This document shows positions 8,000 to 15,334 of a stretch of 35,069 nt of DNA, one piece after another. A model generated the notes under the pieces. It did not search any database, was not told the origin of the DNA, and saw only the letters and a list, made by a program, of their open reading frames with translations. The stretch lies in contig WANN01000014.1 in assembly GCA_015521775.1 (NCBI GenBank), forward strand, positions 1 to 35,069, read 5' to 3'. Source of the stretch: Thermoproteaceae archaeon (GTDB lineage: Archaea; Thermoproteota; Thermoprotei; Thermoproteales; Thermoproteaceae). Position 1 is the stretch's first letter; the number at the start of each line of letters is the position of its first letter. The position numbers and the translations under genes are program-made.

Positions 8000-8782
8000 T
8001 CAGCCCGGCTGCACCAGGGTGCCCATGCCCTTCAGGGCCCTGTCTATCGGCGCCTCCGCAACCCCGTTTGATATCACGACCTCGATGCCCCTTTCTACCG
8101 CCTCTAGAACCACGCTGAGCTTCCGCTTCATCCCACCAACCACATCCCTGTGCTCCAGGGCTTTACGCACCCCGGCCGCGTCAAGCCTTTCAACGAGCCT
8201 GCCGTCGAGGAGGAGCCCATCTACGTCGCTGAGCAGCACCAGCCTCCTGGCCCCAACAGCCTCGGCGACCTTGAGAGCAAGCGTGTCCCCATCGACGTTC
8301 AGCAGCCTGCCGTCCTGCGACACGGCTATAGGCGCAAGGACCTTCAGGGGCGGGGGAACCAACAACTCTCCCTTCACCGACGTGATGCGGCCGCTGTAGC
8401 CTCCGTCCACGACCCTCTGCCTGCCCCTCTCATCTATCACCATGACCCTTTCCTTTCTCTTGGCCACAACAACGGCGTTGTCGGCCCCCGACATGCCCAC
8501 GGCTGGCACCCCGAAGGCGCTCAACCTCGCCACTATGAGCTTGTTGAGGTACATCACGCCCATGACGTAGGCCTTAAGGGTCTCCTCGTCCATAAGGCGG
8601 CTTCTCAGCCCCCCGGGATGGGTCAGGTACCTGGGGGTCAGCCCCATCCTTTCCATGACCGCGTTCACGAAGCAGCCTCCCCCATGCACGACTACGCATC
8701 CCTCCCAGTGGTTGGCAAGGTCCAGTATAACGTGCGAGGGGTCCTTGCAGAGGACGGAGCCGCCGATCTTGACCACGATCAT
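8000..8782 (-). CDS. lysZ: LysZ/ArgB-type kinase acting on LysW-bound substrate
   Basis: A 260-residue amino-acid kinase of the acetylglutamate kinase family. It phosphorylates the side-chain carboxyl of LysW-bound aminoadipate or glutamate. Seen are the N-terminal K5 in VVKIGGS, the VVHGGG glycine loop at 31-36, the substrate segment [12 protein letters not shown], the NVDGD motif and a C-terminal GGMKRKL element holding the ATP-side lysine. Its ATG overlaps the argC/lysY stop codon (ATGA at 8779-8782), so the two consecutive steps are translationally coupled. Whether it works on one or both carrier pathways cannot be read from the sequence. Confidence 0.9.
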   Translation of the reverse strand: MIVVKIGGSVLCKDPSHVILDLANHWEGCVVVHGGGCFVNAVMERMGLTPRYLTHPGGLRSRLMDEETLKAYVMGVMYLNKLIVARLSAFGVPAVGMSGADNAVVVAKRKERVMVIDERGRQRVVDGGYSGRITSVKGELLVPPPLKVLAPIAVSQDGRLLNVDGDTLALKVAEAVGARRLVLLSDVDGLLLDGRLVERLDAAGVRKALEHRDVVGGMKRKLSVVLEAVERGIEVVISNGVAEAPIDRALKGMGTLVQPG

Positions 8783-9831
8783 AACGGGTTGGGCGGCACG
8801 TCCATGAGGCCCTCGGTCTCTGGGAACCCCACGGCTATGTTGAGCGCCTGCACGGCCTGCCCGGCCCCGCCCCTGACCAGGTTGTCCATGGCCGCGAAGG
8901 TGACTATCCTGCCCAGCCTATCGTCGATCTCGAAGCCCAGGTCCACTATGTTTGTCCCGATAACGTACTTGACGTTGGGGTACCTCTGTATGCCGGACCT
9001 GTCCTTTACTATCCTAACGAATGGGGAGTCGCCGTACATCGAACGGTAGGCCTGCCATAGGTCCCTCTCCTCAACCTTCCGCCCCTCAATGAACGCGTGC
9101 CCAGTGGCGAATATGCCCCTAACCAAGTTAACCGCGTGAGGGGTGAAGGCCACCCTGATCCCCCTGCCCGAAACCCTGGCAAGCTCCTGCTCTATCTCCG
9201 CTATATGCCTATGGTTGACCGGCCTATAGGGCCTAACGACGTTGGTCCTATGGCTATGCATGTCGACTATTCCCCCCTCGGCGCCTGCTCCTGAGGAGCC
9301 TATCATGGCGTCCACAACCACCGTGCTGCCCAACATGCCCCGGGCCGCCAGGGGGGCCAACATGAGCGTTCCGGCAGTGGCCATGCAGCCGGGCGACGCT
9401 ATGAGCTTCGCCCCCTTCAACTCCTCCCTATGCAATTCCGGCTGACCATAGACGGACTTCGCCAGTAGGTCCGGGTACGGGTGCACGAAGCCATACCAGT
9501 ACTCGTACGCCTTGGGGTCCCTAAGCCTGAAATCCGCTGTCAAGTCCACGGTCACAACCCCACTTTCGTAGAGCTTGGGGACCCAGTTAAGGGACTCGCC
9601 GTGGGGAAGCGCCAGGAAGACCACGTCGCTGTTCTTAAGTACCGCGTCAAGCGAGGGCTCCACGAAGCGGAGGTTGGTGAACCCACGCAGGTTTGGGTGT
9701 ACCCTATACACGTATTCCCCCTTGAAGCGGCGCGAGGTGGCGCAGGCGAGCTCAAGCCCCCCGTGCCTAAGGAGTATCCGTAGCAGTTCACCGCCTATGA
9801 AGCCGGAGGCCCCCACAACACATGCGCGCAT
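8779..9831 (-). CDS. lysY: LysY/ArgC-type reductase of LysW-bound acyl phosphate
   Basis: A 350-residue NADP-dependent semialdehyde dehydrogenase of the ArgC family. It reduces the LysW-bound acyl phosphate made by LysZ. The Rossmann motif GASGFIGG is at 7-14, the nucleophile is C149 in SPGCMATA, and a histidine-rich substrate segment MHSHRTN...NHRH follows. Length is standard for ArgC/LysY. A TATA-like CTAATAAAAA lies at 9849-9858, about 23 bases upstream, so this gene can be transcribed apart from the pseudo-LysX gene before it. A partial inverted repeat lies between TATA box and start. Confidence 0.9.
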   Translation of the reverse strand: MRACVVGASGFIGGELLRILLRHGGLELACATSRRFKGEYVYRVHPNLRGFTNLRFVEPSLDAVLKNSDVVFLALPHGESLNWVPKLYESGVVTVDLTADFRLRDPKAYEYWYGFVHPYPDLLAKSVYGQPELHREELKGAKLIASPGCMATAGTLMLAPLAARGMLGSTVVVDAMIGSSGAGAEGGIVDMHSHRTNVVRPYRPVNHRHIAEIEQELARVSGRGIRVAFTPHAVNLVRGIFATGHAFIEGRKVEERDLWQAYRSMYGDSPFVRIVKDRSGIQRYPNVKYVIGTNIVDLGFEIDDRLGRIVTFAAMDNLVRGGAGQAVQALNIAVGFPETEGLMDVPPNPL

Positions 9832-9858
9832 GGCCCCTTGCAGGAGCCTTTTTATTAG
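9832..9858 (-). promoter_or_regulatory. lysY promoter with inverted repeat between TATA and start
   Basis: The TATA-like sequence is at 9849-9858. Between it and the start codon is GGCCCCT-TGC-AGGAGCC (9832-9848), an inverted repeat with one mismatched pair, positioned where a bound protein would block initiation. Confidence 0.4.
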
Positions 9859-9880
9859 CCTTACCTTCCCGGGAGACGGC

Positions 9881-10495
9881 CTACCCGTGCCTCGAAACCA
9901 CGTGTTCGGCGAGCCGCGCCGCAGCTTCCCTGTCCAGCCTCGGCACGGGGTCTATATCTATAGGCACCTGGGAACCGCCGACACGGGCCAGCTTCACCCT
10001 GGCGTAGTCTAAGCCGAGCCCCCTAAGCAGCGGATCGCCTATGAGGAGCCCCTCGAAAACCTCTATGGGCTTTTCCAGGAGCAGCGTCACCGACGACAGG
10101 GAGTTGCCCATCCTGTACTCCACTATGCTCTTGAGCCCCTCATAGCTGTCCACAACGCCGTCCAGCTGGGTCCTCCAGCCAGTCAGGGCGTACCCCGGCA
10201 ACTCCACATCTGGGGGCACATCGCCGTATATGACCCTGTACTCCACGCCGAGCCGCCTCAACGCCCTTGCCCTATTTAGGGCGTTCAGAATGCCCTCCTC
10301 GCTGTTGATAGGGTTCTGCAGGGTGGGGGCCAGAAGCAACGCTATGTAAGGATCGCCGACCCTGAGCACGGACACGTCGCCCTGGCACCCCTCGCCCACC
10401 CTGCAAAGCGCGGCCCTATGGCCCAACCGCTCGAACGCCTCGGCGAGGGCCCTCTCGTCGATTCTCAGGACGTCATAGACTATCGCAACCCTCAT
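9881..10495 (-). CDS. Degenerate LysX-like pseudo-ATP-grasp protein
   Basis: A 204-residue protein whose start (YDVLRIDERALAEAFERL) matches the LysX start encoded at 7778 (YDIVRLDERLLLKEFHRR). Weaker similarity continues: INSEEGI against INSFTAL, RRLGV against ARHGV, and a C-terminal GLDYARVKL...IDIDPVP against GVDLVESERG...LEINGVP. The ATP-binding features are gone: the VKPTDGSWGR loop is replaced by LTGWRTQLDG, the roughly 50-residue segment with NTARGS is shortened to a few residues, and the NGVPEFKN metal motif has become DPVPRL. It is an intact reading frame with its own promoter at the head of the lys block. It cannot be an ordinary ligase; a structural or regulatory partner of LysX, LysW or LysY is inferred. 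Confidence 0.72.
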   Translation of the reverse strand: MRVAIVYDVLRIDERALAEAFERLGHRAALCRVGEGCQGDVSVLRVGDPYIALLLAPTLQNPINSEEGILNALNRARALRRLGVEYRVIYGDVPPDVELPGYALTGWRTQLDGVVDSYEGLKSIVEYRMGNSLSSVTLLLEKPIEVFEGLLIGDPLLRGLGLDYARVKLARVGGSQVPIDIDPVPRLDREAAARLAEHVVSRHG

Positions 10496-10499
10496 GTCC

Positions 10500-10524
10500 C
10501 CCGTAAAACGGGAGGGATTTATGG
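10500..10524 (-). promoter_or_regulatory. Promoter of the lys block with CCCGT-AAA-ACGGG inverted repeat
   Basis: A TATA-like CATAAATCC (minus strand, 10515-10523) lies about 24 bases before ATG 10495. The perfect repeat CCCGT-AAA-ACGGG occupies 10500-10512, between TATA box and start. This is an operator position for a repressor of the first gene of the block. Confidence 0.45.
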
Positions 10525-10543
10525 GTTTAATGGGGGCGGACCA

Positions 10544-11467
10544 TCACCTGTGCCTCCAAGCATCCAGGAGATTCCTAAGCGCGTGGAGGGGATCGGTGCC
10601 CCCTACCACCGTTTCGAGGAACGCGAGGAACTTTCTGGCCAATTCTTCTCGTGTCGAGGCCAGGAGCGGCTTGTCCAGGCGCCGGTCGATCCTCCCCGTG
10701 AGGTGCTTGGCCAATAGGTACGTCTGCAGAACGCCGAAGTGCGGCGATATGGGGATGGAGAGCCTAGTGCACGCCTCCTCGCCCACCACGTGGACCCCAT
10801 CCCCATGCACCTCAAAGAAGGGCAGGGACACCGAGACCTGCCCCAACAACGTGTTAGGCCTCGCCACCGGGACCTTTATGGCTCCCCGAGGCCTGCGCGT
10901 AGCCGAGGAGACAGCAATCCCGTGGGATTTGAGGTGCCCAGCATAGATGTTCAGGTACTGGGAGGCCTCAGGGGACACTTCCCCGTATCTTATCTCCACT
11001 GTCTTGTCCGGGAAACGCCGGCGAAACGCCAACGCCAACTCCACGAACCATGCCAGGGGGGTGGCCCCACTCATGAAGAAGGACAGGGTGTCCAGAGACT
11101 CAGCCACCTTGACGAGGTCCAACATGCCTCCAAGGTCCAGAAACGCCTTTTCGTCCACGGCGGTCTCAACGGCGAGGACCAGGACGTCCCCTGCAACCCT
11201 CTCGCCATCCACCTGCACCTTCCTACCCGTATAGTCCACGGCCTCCACCTCCGCGTCGACAAGCGATACGCCCCTGACCTCTCTCGGATTGTACATTACC
11301 TCGCTCGCGTCGGCCACGTTGGCCACGACCAGCGGAAGGGCGAAGGCCACTGGCCTGTCGCCTGCCCTTTCGATGAGCACGACCTCGTAGCTGTCGGTGA
11401 GCCTACGGACAAGAGAGGCCAGGAGAATGGCCATAGGGCTTCCGCCGACTATCACGAGGCGCCTCAT
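10544..11467 (-). CDS. Degenerate SQR-like Rossmann protein
   Basis: A 307-residue protein that lines up with the N-terminal fold of SQR/NDH-2 flavoproteins (RRLVIVGGSPMAILLASLVRR) and with their C-terminal element (VVGEEACTRLSIPISPHFGVLQTYLLAKHL compares with ALGDATSLP...AHFQSEVVASRI of the SQR at 4321). The dinucleotide glycine motif is altered (GGSPMA instead of GGGIGG), the GD of the second FAD motif is GE, and the CPxAPxE redox-cysteine motif is missing. It may have lost catalysis or bind a cofactor differently. I chose the internal ATG at 11467 because the 17 residues before it are proline/arginine-rich and do not fit the fold. It ends 48 bases before the lys-block start on the same strand. 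Confidence 0.65.
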   Translation of the reverse strand: MRRLVIVGGSPMAILLASLVRRLTDSYEVVLIERAGDRPVAFALPLVVANVADASEVMYNPREVRGVSLVDAEVEAVDYTGRKVQVDGERVAGDVLVLAVETAVDEKAFLDLGGMLDLVKVAESLDTLSFFMSGATPLAWFVELALAFRRRFPDKTVEIRYGEVSPEASQYLNIYAGHLKSHGIAVSSATRRPRGAIKVPVARPNTLLGQVSVSLPFFEVHGDGVHVVGEEACTRLSIPISPHFGVLQTYLLAKHLTGRIDRRLDKPLLASTREELARKFLAFLETVVGGTDPLHALRNLLDAWRHR

Positions 11468-11638
11468 CCGAGCCGCGGGGCGCGCGTCGTTGGGTCGAGG
11501 GGCGGCGGGCCTGCCCAAGAGGGGGCCGAGGTGCGGCTCTCCGTGTGGACAGGCACAGGACAGGCGAGGGACGCGGTGTGGGCCATGAATATCCCAGCCC
11601 CCATCAAACTATTATTATGTTTCTATATGGGACACGTG

Positions 11639-12199
11639 ATGGGCTGTGCCCTGGAACCGAGGGACCTCATAGTGCTTCTTTCGCTAAAGTGGAGGAAGGT
11701 TGCTGGCAGGAAGCACATAAGCGAGTTCCTCGGCATCGGAGAGGGGTCCATTAGGTCGACCCTCGCCCGTCTATCCGGTGCGGGTCTCGCCGAGAAACAC
11801 GGCAGAGCGGGGTTCAGACTTACCGTGGATGGTTCCGCCTACGTGGAGACATGCCTACAATCGTGCGGTATCAGGAGGCTTGAACTGTACCCGGGGCTAG
11901 TTGAGACGCTCGGATGCGGACGCACATGCGTGGTTGCCGAGGTGGATTCGTTTCCCTGCGACAAGGTCACCGCCATGAGGGATGCTGTGGTGATGGCGGG
12001 GGCATGCGGCGCCCTCTTCGTGGGGAAGGGAAGGAGGCTCTTGGGGACGGACCTCGTGATGGACCTCCCCTACCTGTCGGAGGACTCCCTATATGTCGCC
12101 GCATGCGGCGACGCGCTCTACCATACCATACACGGCATAGTCGCCATAATGTGCTTCAGGCGCCCATGCATAGATGCGGGGAAGGGCCGGCTTCCTTAA
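11639..12199 (+). CDS. Cysteine-rich winged-helix regulator-like protein
   Basis: A 186-residue protein with an N-terminal winged helix-turn-helix (about residues 8-64: LIVLLSLKWRKVAGRKHISE, then FLGIGEGSIRSTLARLSGAGL) and a C-terminal alpha/beta domain, resembling archaeal DUF4443-type regulators. It has ten cysteines, including spaced pairs C72/C76 and C93/C97, so disulfides or metal/sulfur sensing are possible. The reading frame stays open far upstream but that part is antisense to the neighbouring gene. ATG 11639 was chosen because a TATA-like CTATTATTATG lies at 11609-11619; ATG 11585 or 11627 are alternatives. It diverges from the SQR-like pseudoenzyme and may regulate it. Confidence 0.65.
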   Translation: MGCALEPRDLIVLLSLKWRKVAGRKHISEFLGIGEGSIRSTLARLSGAGLAEKHGRAGFRLTVDGSAYVETCLQSCGIRRLELYPGLVETLGCGRTCVVAEVDSFPCDKVTAMRDAVVMAGACGALFVGKGRRLLGTDLVMDLPYLSEDSLYVAACGDALYHTIHGIVAIMCFRRPCIDAGKGRLP

Positions 12200-12218
12200 C
12201 AACGTGAAACGGCCCCAA

Positions 12219-12235
12219 TGTGACGGGCCCGCACA
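12219..12235. promoter_or_regulatory. Palindrome upstream of the RCK-like gene
   Basis: TGTG-A-CGGGCCCG-CACA: an inverted repeat of 8 bp arms broken by one extra base, about 45 bases before GTG 12279. A candidate regulator-binding site. It could also be part of an RNA hairpin after the regulator gene that ends at 12199. Confidence 0.35.
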
Positions 12236-12278
12236 CGTCTGGGCCAGAAAAGCTAAATTGACCGGAATTTAAACACCC

Positions 12279-12941
12279 GTGGAAGATAGGGATGACTTGC
12301 TCAGGAGGGTCGCCCTGATAGGTTCCATAGACTGGTTCACGTTTAAGCTCGCCGATATACTCTACAGGAACGGCTATCTAGTGATAGTCGCGTCCCAAAA
12401 ATCCTCTGAGTGCGGCGAAATTGGGAAGAAGCTCCCCATATATGTGTACTGTGGGAGCAGGATAGACGAGGCGCTGATCAACAGCATCGGCCCCGAGGAC
12501 CTCGCCATGGCCATCGTGAGGATAGAGGACCACGAACAGGCATATAACATTGCCAGGCTCCTCAAGTCCTTCGGCGTGCCCGAGGTGCTCGTAATCGCGG
12601 ACGCCAAGGACGCCAACTCGTTCAAGGCCATGGGCGTCAGGGTCGTGTCGCCTAGCAAGCTGGTCCTTGGCTATATAGAGAGACTGCTGCGCAACGAGTA
12701 CAAGGTCCTTGCATACAACGACAGGGACATGGAGATATACTTGGTCAAGGTGCCTGAGGACTCCTCTCTCGTCGGTAGGACGGTCGAGGAGGTCGAGAAC
12801 GAGTATGGCGTTGTGATATGTTCCAAGATATCTGAGGGCGCCGTGGTAAAGATAGCGAGCAACTACGTGCTGCAGGGCGGCGACTTCATCACGGTAATTG
12901 GGGCCCCGAAACGTATCGCCGAGTTCCTCGAAGAGACATGA
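12279..12941 (+). CDS. TrkA/RCK-like two-domain protein with altered nucleotide motif
   Basis: A 220-residue protein with a Rossmann-like N-terminal domain (about 1-135) and a C-terminal RCK_C/TrkA-C domain (about 150-218: VKVPEDSSLVGRTVEEVE, later GGDFITVIG). RCK proteins gate ion channels and transporters in response to NAD(H), ATP, ions or cyclic di-AMP. The usual GxGxxG loop is replaced by GSIDWFTF, so classical NAD binding is doubtful. The start is GTG 12279; a TATA-like AGCTAAATTG lies about 25 bases upstream. It overlaps the convergent APC permease by 53 bases. The pairing suggests it controls that transporter, although genes on opposite strands are not co-transcribed. Confidence 0.75.
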   Translation: MEDRDDLLRRVALIGSIDWFTFKLADILYRNGYLVIVASQKSSECGEIGKKLPIYVYCGSRIDEALINSIGPEDLAMAIVRIEDHEQAYNIARLLKSFGVPEVLVIADAKDANSFKAMGVRVVSPSKLVLGYIERLLRNEYKVLAYNDRDMEIYLVKVPEDSSLVGRTVEEVENEYGVVICSKISEGAVVKIASNYVLQGGDFITVIGAPKRIAEFLEET

Positions 12942-14202
12942 TGCGCAGCACCGCAAGGCCTACAAATGCCCAGACAAGGGACAGCGCGAGGGCGTAGGGG
13001 CGGAGGGCGCCGATAAGGAGCACCGCGGCCCCTAGGGCCGCCACGGCGGCATAGCCTACAACAGGCGGAAAGGACACGGTGCTCTGGAGCGGGGTCTTCT
13101 TGTACTTTGTATATGCCACGGCGGTCAACACGTAGTTTATCAGCGATGAGAGGCCATAGATCATTGCCACAAGCTCGACCTCGCCTGGAAGCGCGAGCAC
13201 TATCGCCAAGCTCCCGGCCACGAGGACCGCGAGGTACGGCGTCCCCCTCCTGTTGACGCGCCCCAAGCCGGCTGGCAGCAGGCCCTCTATGGAAAGCCTG
13301 TAAATCATGCGCGAGAACCCCACTATGCCGGCTATCACAGCAGCGGACAATATTATTAGTGCGTCCAGGGTCACTAGGGGGGCCAGCACCTGTCCGCCGG
13401 TGAGCCCACTAGCGATGTACGCCATGGGGCTCCTGAGGTTTTCGCCGATCTCCTCTATGGGCACCGTGTAGAAGGCCACCATGGATATGAGGGATGTGTT
13501 GAGAGCCAGTAGGATGCCTATCGCCGCTATGGCCTTGGGCAGGTCGCGTCCCGGTATATACGTCTCCCCAGCGGATTGGGCCACCACGTCTATGCCCACG
13601 TATCCCCTCATGGCAAACGACAGCCCAACGAGGAGGCCGGCCATGTCTATGCCCTCGCCGAGTCTCTCAAAGTTGGCGGTCACATGTGGGGTCATGACGA
13701 GGCCCGACGCGATTACCATATACAGTATCGCCAGGTCCATCACGGTTATTATTAGGCTTACATGGGCTGACTCCTTTATCCCGTATAGATTTAGGATTAT
13801 TGCCCCCACCACTATGGAAACAGCTATATATGGTATGTACTGGGAAAGGGGGGGCACCAAGAACGATATGTATCCGGCCACCCCCAATGCGCCGTACGAG
13901 ATCATTATTACTTGGTCCAACATGAGGAGCCACCCGGCCATGAACGCCACCCTATCGCCCATAGAGTGCTTCACGAAGAGGTACGCGCCGCCGCTTTCCG
14001 GGAAGGCCCCGACGAGTTCCATGTACACCGCTATAAGCAGGAGGAAGGGTACGGCCGAGATCATGACGACCAGCGGAAGCGCGGGGCCCGCGTACAGCGC
14101 TATTATGCCCAGAAGGAAGTACACTGTGCTGGCAATGTCGCTGTACCCCAGGGCAAATGCGCCCAACGAGCCTATCTCACGCCTAAGCAGTCTCCTAGCC
14201 AC
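12889..14202 (-). CDS. APC-superfamily permease (amino acid or cation transporter)
   Basis: A 437-residue polytopic membrane protein with about 12 hydrophobic segments. It begins with the APC signature region GSLGAFALGYSDIASTVYFL in the first helix, has FPESGGAYLFVKHSMGDRVAF after helix 2 (a strong APC motif, with the helix-breaking SGG), and a family-typical loop YTKYKKTP near 365. The start is GTG 14202 with a TATA box AATATTTAAT at 14225-14234. The substrate cannot be read; APC members move amino acids, polyamines or potassium (KimA type). The convergent overlap with an RCK-domain gene makes ion transport or nucleotide-gated transport worth considering. Confidence 0.85.
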   Translation of the reverse strand: MARRLLRREIGSLGAFALGYSDIASTVYFLLGIIALYAGPALPLVVMISAVPFLLLIAVYMELVGAFPESGGAYLFVKHSMGDRVAFMAGWLLMLDQVIMISYGALGVAGYISFLVPPLSQYIPYIAVSIVVGAIILNLYGIKESAHVSLIITVMDLAILYMVIASGLVMTPHVTANFERLGEGIDMAGLLVGLSFAMRGYVGIDVVAQSAGETYIPGRDLPKAIAAIGILLALNTSLISMVAFYTVPIEEIGENLRSPMAYIASGLTGGQVLAPLVTLDALIILSAAVIAGIVGFSRMIYRLSIEGLLPAGLGRVNRRGTPYLAVLVAGSLAIVLALPGEVELVAMIYGLSSLINYVLTAVAYTKYKKTPLQSTVSFPPVVGYAAVAALGAAVLLIGALRPYALALSLVWAFVGLAVLRIMSLRGTRRYVSGPQLP

Positions 14203-14224
14203 AAAGCCGAAAAGCGCCTAGGCA

Positions 14225-14234
14225 TTAAATATTC
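14225..14234 (-). promoter_or_regulatory. TATA box of the APC permease
   Basis: AATATTTAAT on the minus strand about 27 bases before GTG 14202. Confidence 0.5.
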
Positions 14235-14237
14235 CAG

Positions 14238-14327
14238 TGGGGGCGATACGGACTGGGACAAACCGCTTGCGGGTCCAGGCCCGAGGGTCGTTGAGGCGGC
14301 CCGTCCTGTGGGGCGGCTAACCGCCTC
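14238..14327. ncRNA. GC-rich hairpin island between divergent promoters (candidate RNA)
   Basis: About 90 bases lie between two TATA boxes that point away from it. It can fold into CTG(G)GAC/GTCCAG around an inner CCG-CTTG-CGG hairpin, and a 7-bp GAGGCGG (14293-14299)/CCGCCTC (14321-14327) stem with an inner CCC/GGG. No open frame of note. It could be a small RNA or an operator region. Confidence 0.3.
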
Positions 14328-14336
14328 ATTTAAAAA
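14328..14336 (+). promoter_or_regulatory. TATA box of the orphan gene at 14357
   Basis: ATTTAAAAA centred 25 bases before ATG 14357; it directly follows the 7-bp inverted repeat ending at 14327. Confidence 0.5.
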
Positions 14337-14356
14337 CCCATCTATAAGCGTCACAG

Positions 14357-14872
14357 ATGGGCGTGCAACTCTTGCTGCCGCTCTCCATGAACACCGAGCC
14401 CTTGCTGAAGAGGGCCCACGAGAAGGCGCGCGAGGTCGCGGCCAAGCTATCTGCCTCTGTGGAGCCCTTGAAACCGCGGCACCTGTATGGGGAGCAGGCC
14501 GACAGCTATGGGTACACGCTTAGGCTGGGCGAGCTGTACTTCGACCTGCCCGACAATAGTAGAGTGGTGGTGTTCGGCATCTATAACGCCGATGAGTACT
14601 TTGATTACCTCATTATAAGGGACGGGGAGATCGAGTACGAGTGGTTCGTTGAACCGGTGAACTTCTTTCCGGAACGGGTGGGGGTGTGGGGCGGCGACCC
14701 CATAATACTACGTAAGGAAACTGGGAGCCTATTCGTGCACACCACGTCCACCGACGAGAACAAGGACAGGGTTTTTGGGTGGCTTCTCGCGTTGGCTGTG
14801 GTGCCGAGGGTCCAACCGCCCCCAGCCACGCCCCCCAGGCGGCCCAGGGAAAGGCGGAGGCGCCGCAGATAG
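14357..14872 (+). CDS. Unknown soluble protein with arginine-rich tail
   Basis: A 171-residue protein that I do not recognise. Residues about 12-40 form a charged helix, residues 50-140 look like an alpha/beta domain rich in aromatic and acidic residues (ELYFDLPDNSRVVVFGIYNADEYFDYL), and the C-terminus is a proline/arginine tail ending PRRPRERRRRRR. The tail suggests binding to nucleic acid or ribosomes. The start is fixed by the TATA box 25 bases upstream. It lies 45 bases before uS17 on the same strand, but uS17 has its own TATA box. Confidence 0.65.
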   Translation: MGVQLLLPLSMNTEPLLKRAHEKAREVAAKLSASVEPLKPRHLYGEQADSYGYTLRLGELYFDLPDNSRVVVFGIYNADEYFDYLIIRDGEIEYEWFVEPVNFFPERVGVWGGDPIILRKETGSLFVHTTSTDENKDRVFGWLLALAVVPRVQPPPATPPRRPRERRRRRR

Positions 14873-14890
14873 GCGCTCGGGCAAGAAAAG

Positions 14891-14900
14891 TTTTTAAGTG
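14891..14900 (+). promoter_or_regulatory. TATA-like box of the uS17 gene
   Basis: TTTTTAAGTG centred about 24 bases before GTG 14918. Confidence 0.45.
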
Positions 14901-14917
14901 GTCCGTAGGGTGGTGCC

Positions 14918-15334
14918 GTGTCGCGGTTCAGAGTGGTAGAACTGTCGGAGAGGCCCGCGCCGGGGACCAGGGTGGAGCTTCCGGGCGGCAAGAAGATCCG
15001 CGTTAGGGACGTTGGCGTCCCCGGCGTCGAGCCGCCAAGCAAGGCGTGCGACGATCCTCAATGCCCGTGGCACGGCGGCCTCAAAGTGAGGCTAAAGACT
15101 ATGGAGGTCTCTGTTGACAAGGTCAGGATGGGGAAGGCGGCCGTGGTCATCCACGAGTGGCTGCACTACGTGCCCAAGTACAAGAGGTATGAAAGGCGCA
15201 GAAGGCGTATGCACGTCAGGGTCCCACCATGCATCGACGTTAGGCCGGGAGACAGGGTGGTTATAGCTGAGACAAGGCCCCTCTCCAAGACTATAGCTTG
15301 GGTTGTGATCGGCAAGAGGGAGCGCGCTACCTGA
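14918..15334 (+). CDS. rps17: Small ribosomal subunit protein uS17
   Basis: A 138-residue archaeal S17 that binds 16S rRNA in early 30S assembly. The archaeal form has the N-terminal extension with PGVEPPSKACDDPQCPWHGG (a CxxxxC-type region), the OB-fold segment VRLKTMEVSVDKVRMGKAAVV, the basic loop KYKRYERRRRRMHVRVPPCIDV and the GDRVVIAETRPLSKTIAWVV end. The GTG start at 14918 follows a TATA-like box. It is separated from uS3/uL29 by RNase HII, whereas many archaea keep S17 directly after Rpp29 in one operon, so the order is rearranged here. Its last 8 bases overlap the RNase HII gene. Confidence 0.95.
   Translation: MSRFRVVELSERPAPGTRVELPGGKKIRVRDVGVPGVEPPSKACDDPQCPWHGGLKVRLKTMEVSVDKVRMGKAAVVIHEWLHYVPKYKRYERRRRRMHVRVPPCIDVRPGDRVVIAETRPLSKTIAWVVIGKRERAT

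Noticed and set aside
11468-11580. GC-rich stretch upstream of the SQR-like gene as an RNA gene
   Set aside because: Only short, inconsistent stems were seen and the region may be the leader of the SQR-like gene.
10739-11584. Long open frame running into the winged-helix regulator
   Set aside because: It is antisense to the SQR-like gene, with His/Pro/Arg-rich text unlike a protein; the regulator begins with its own TATA box near 11609.
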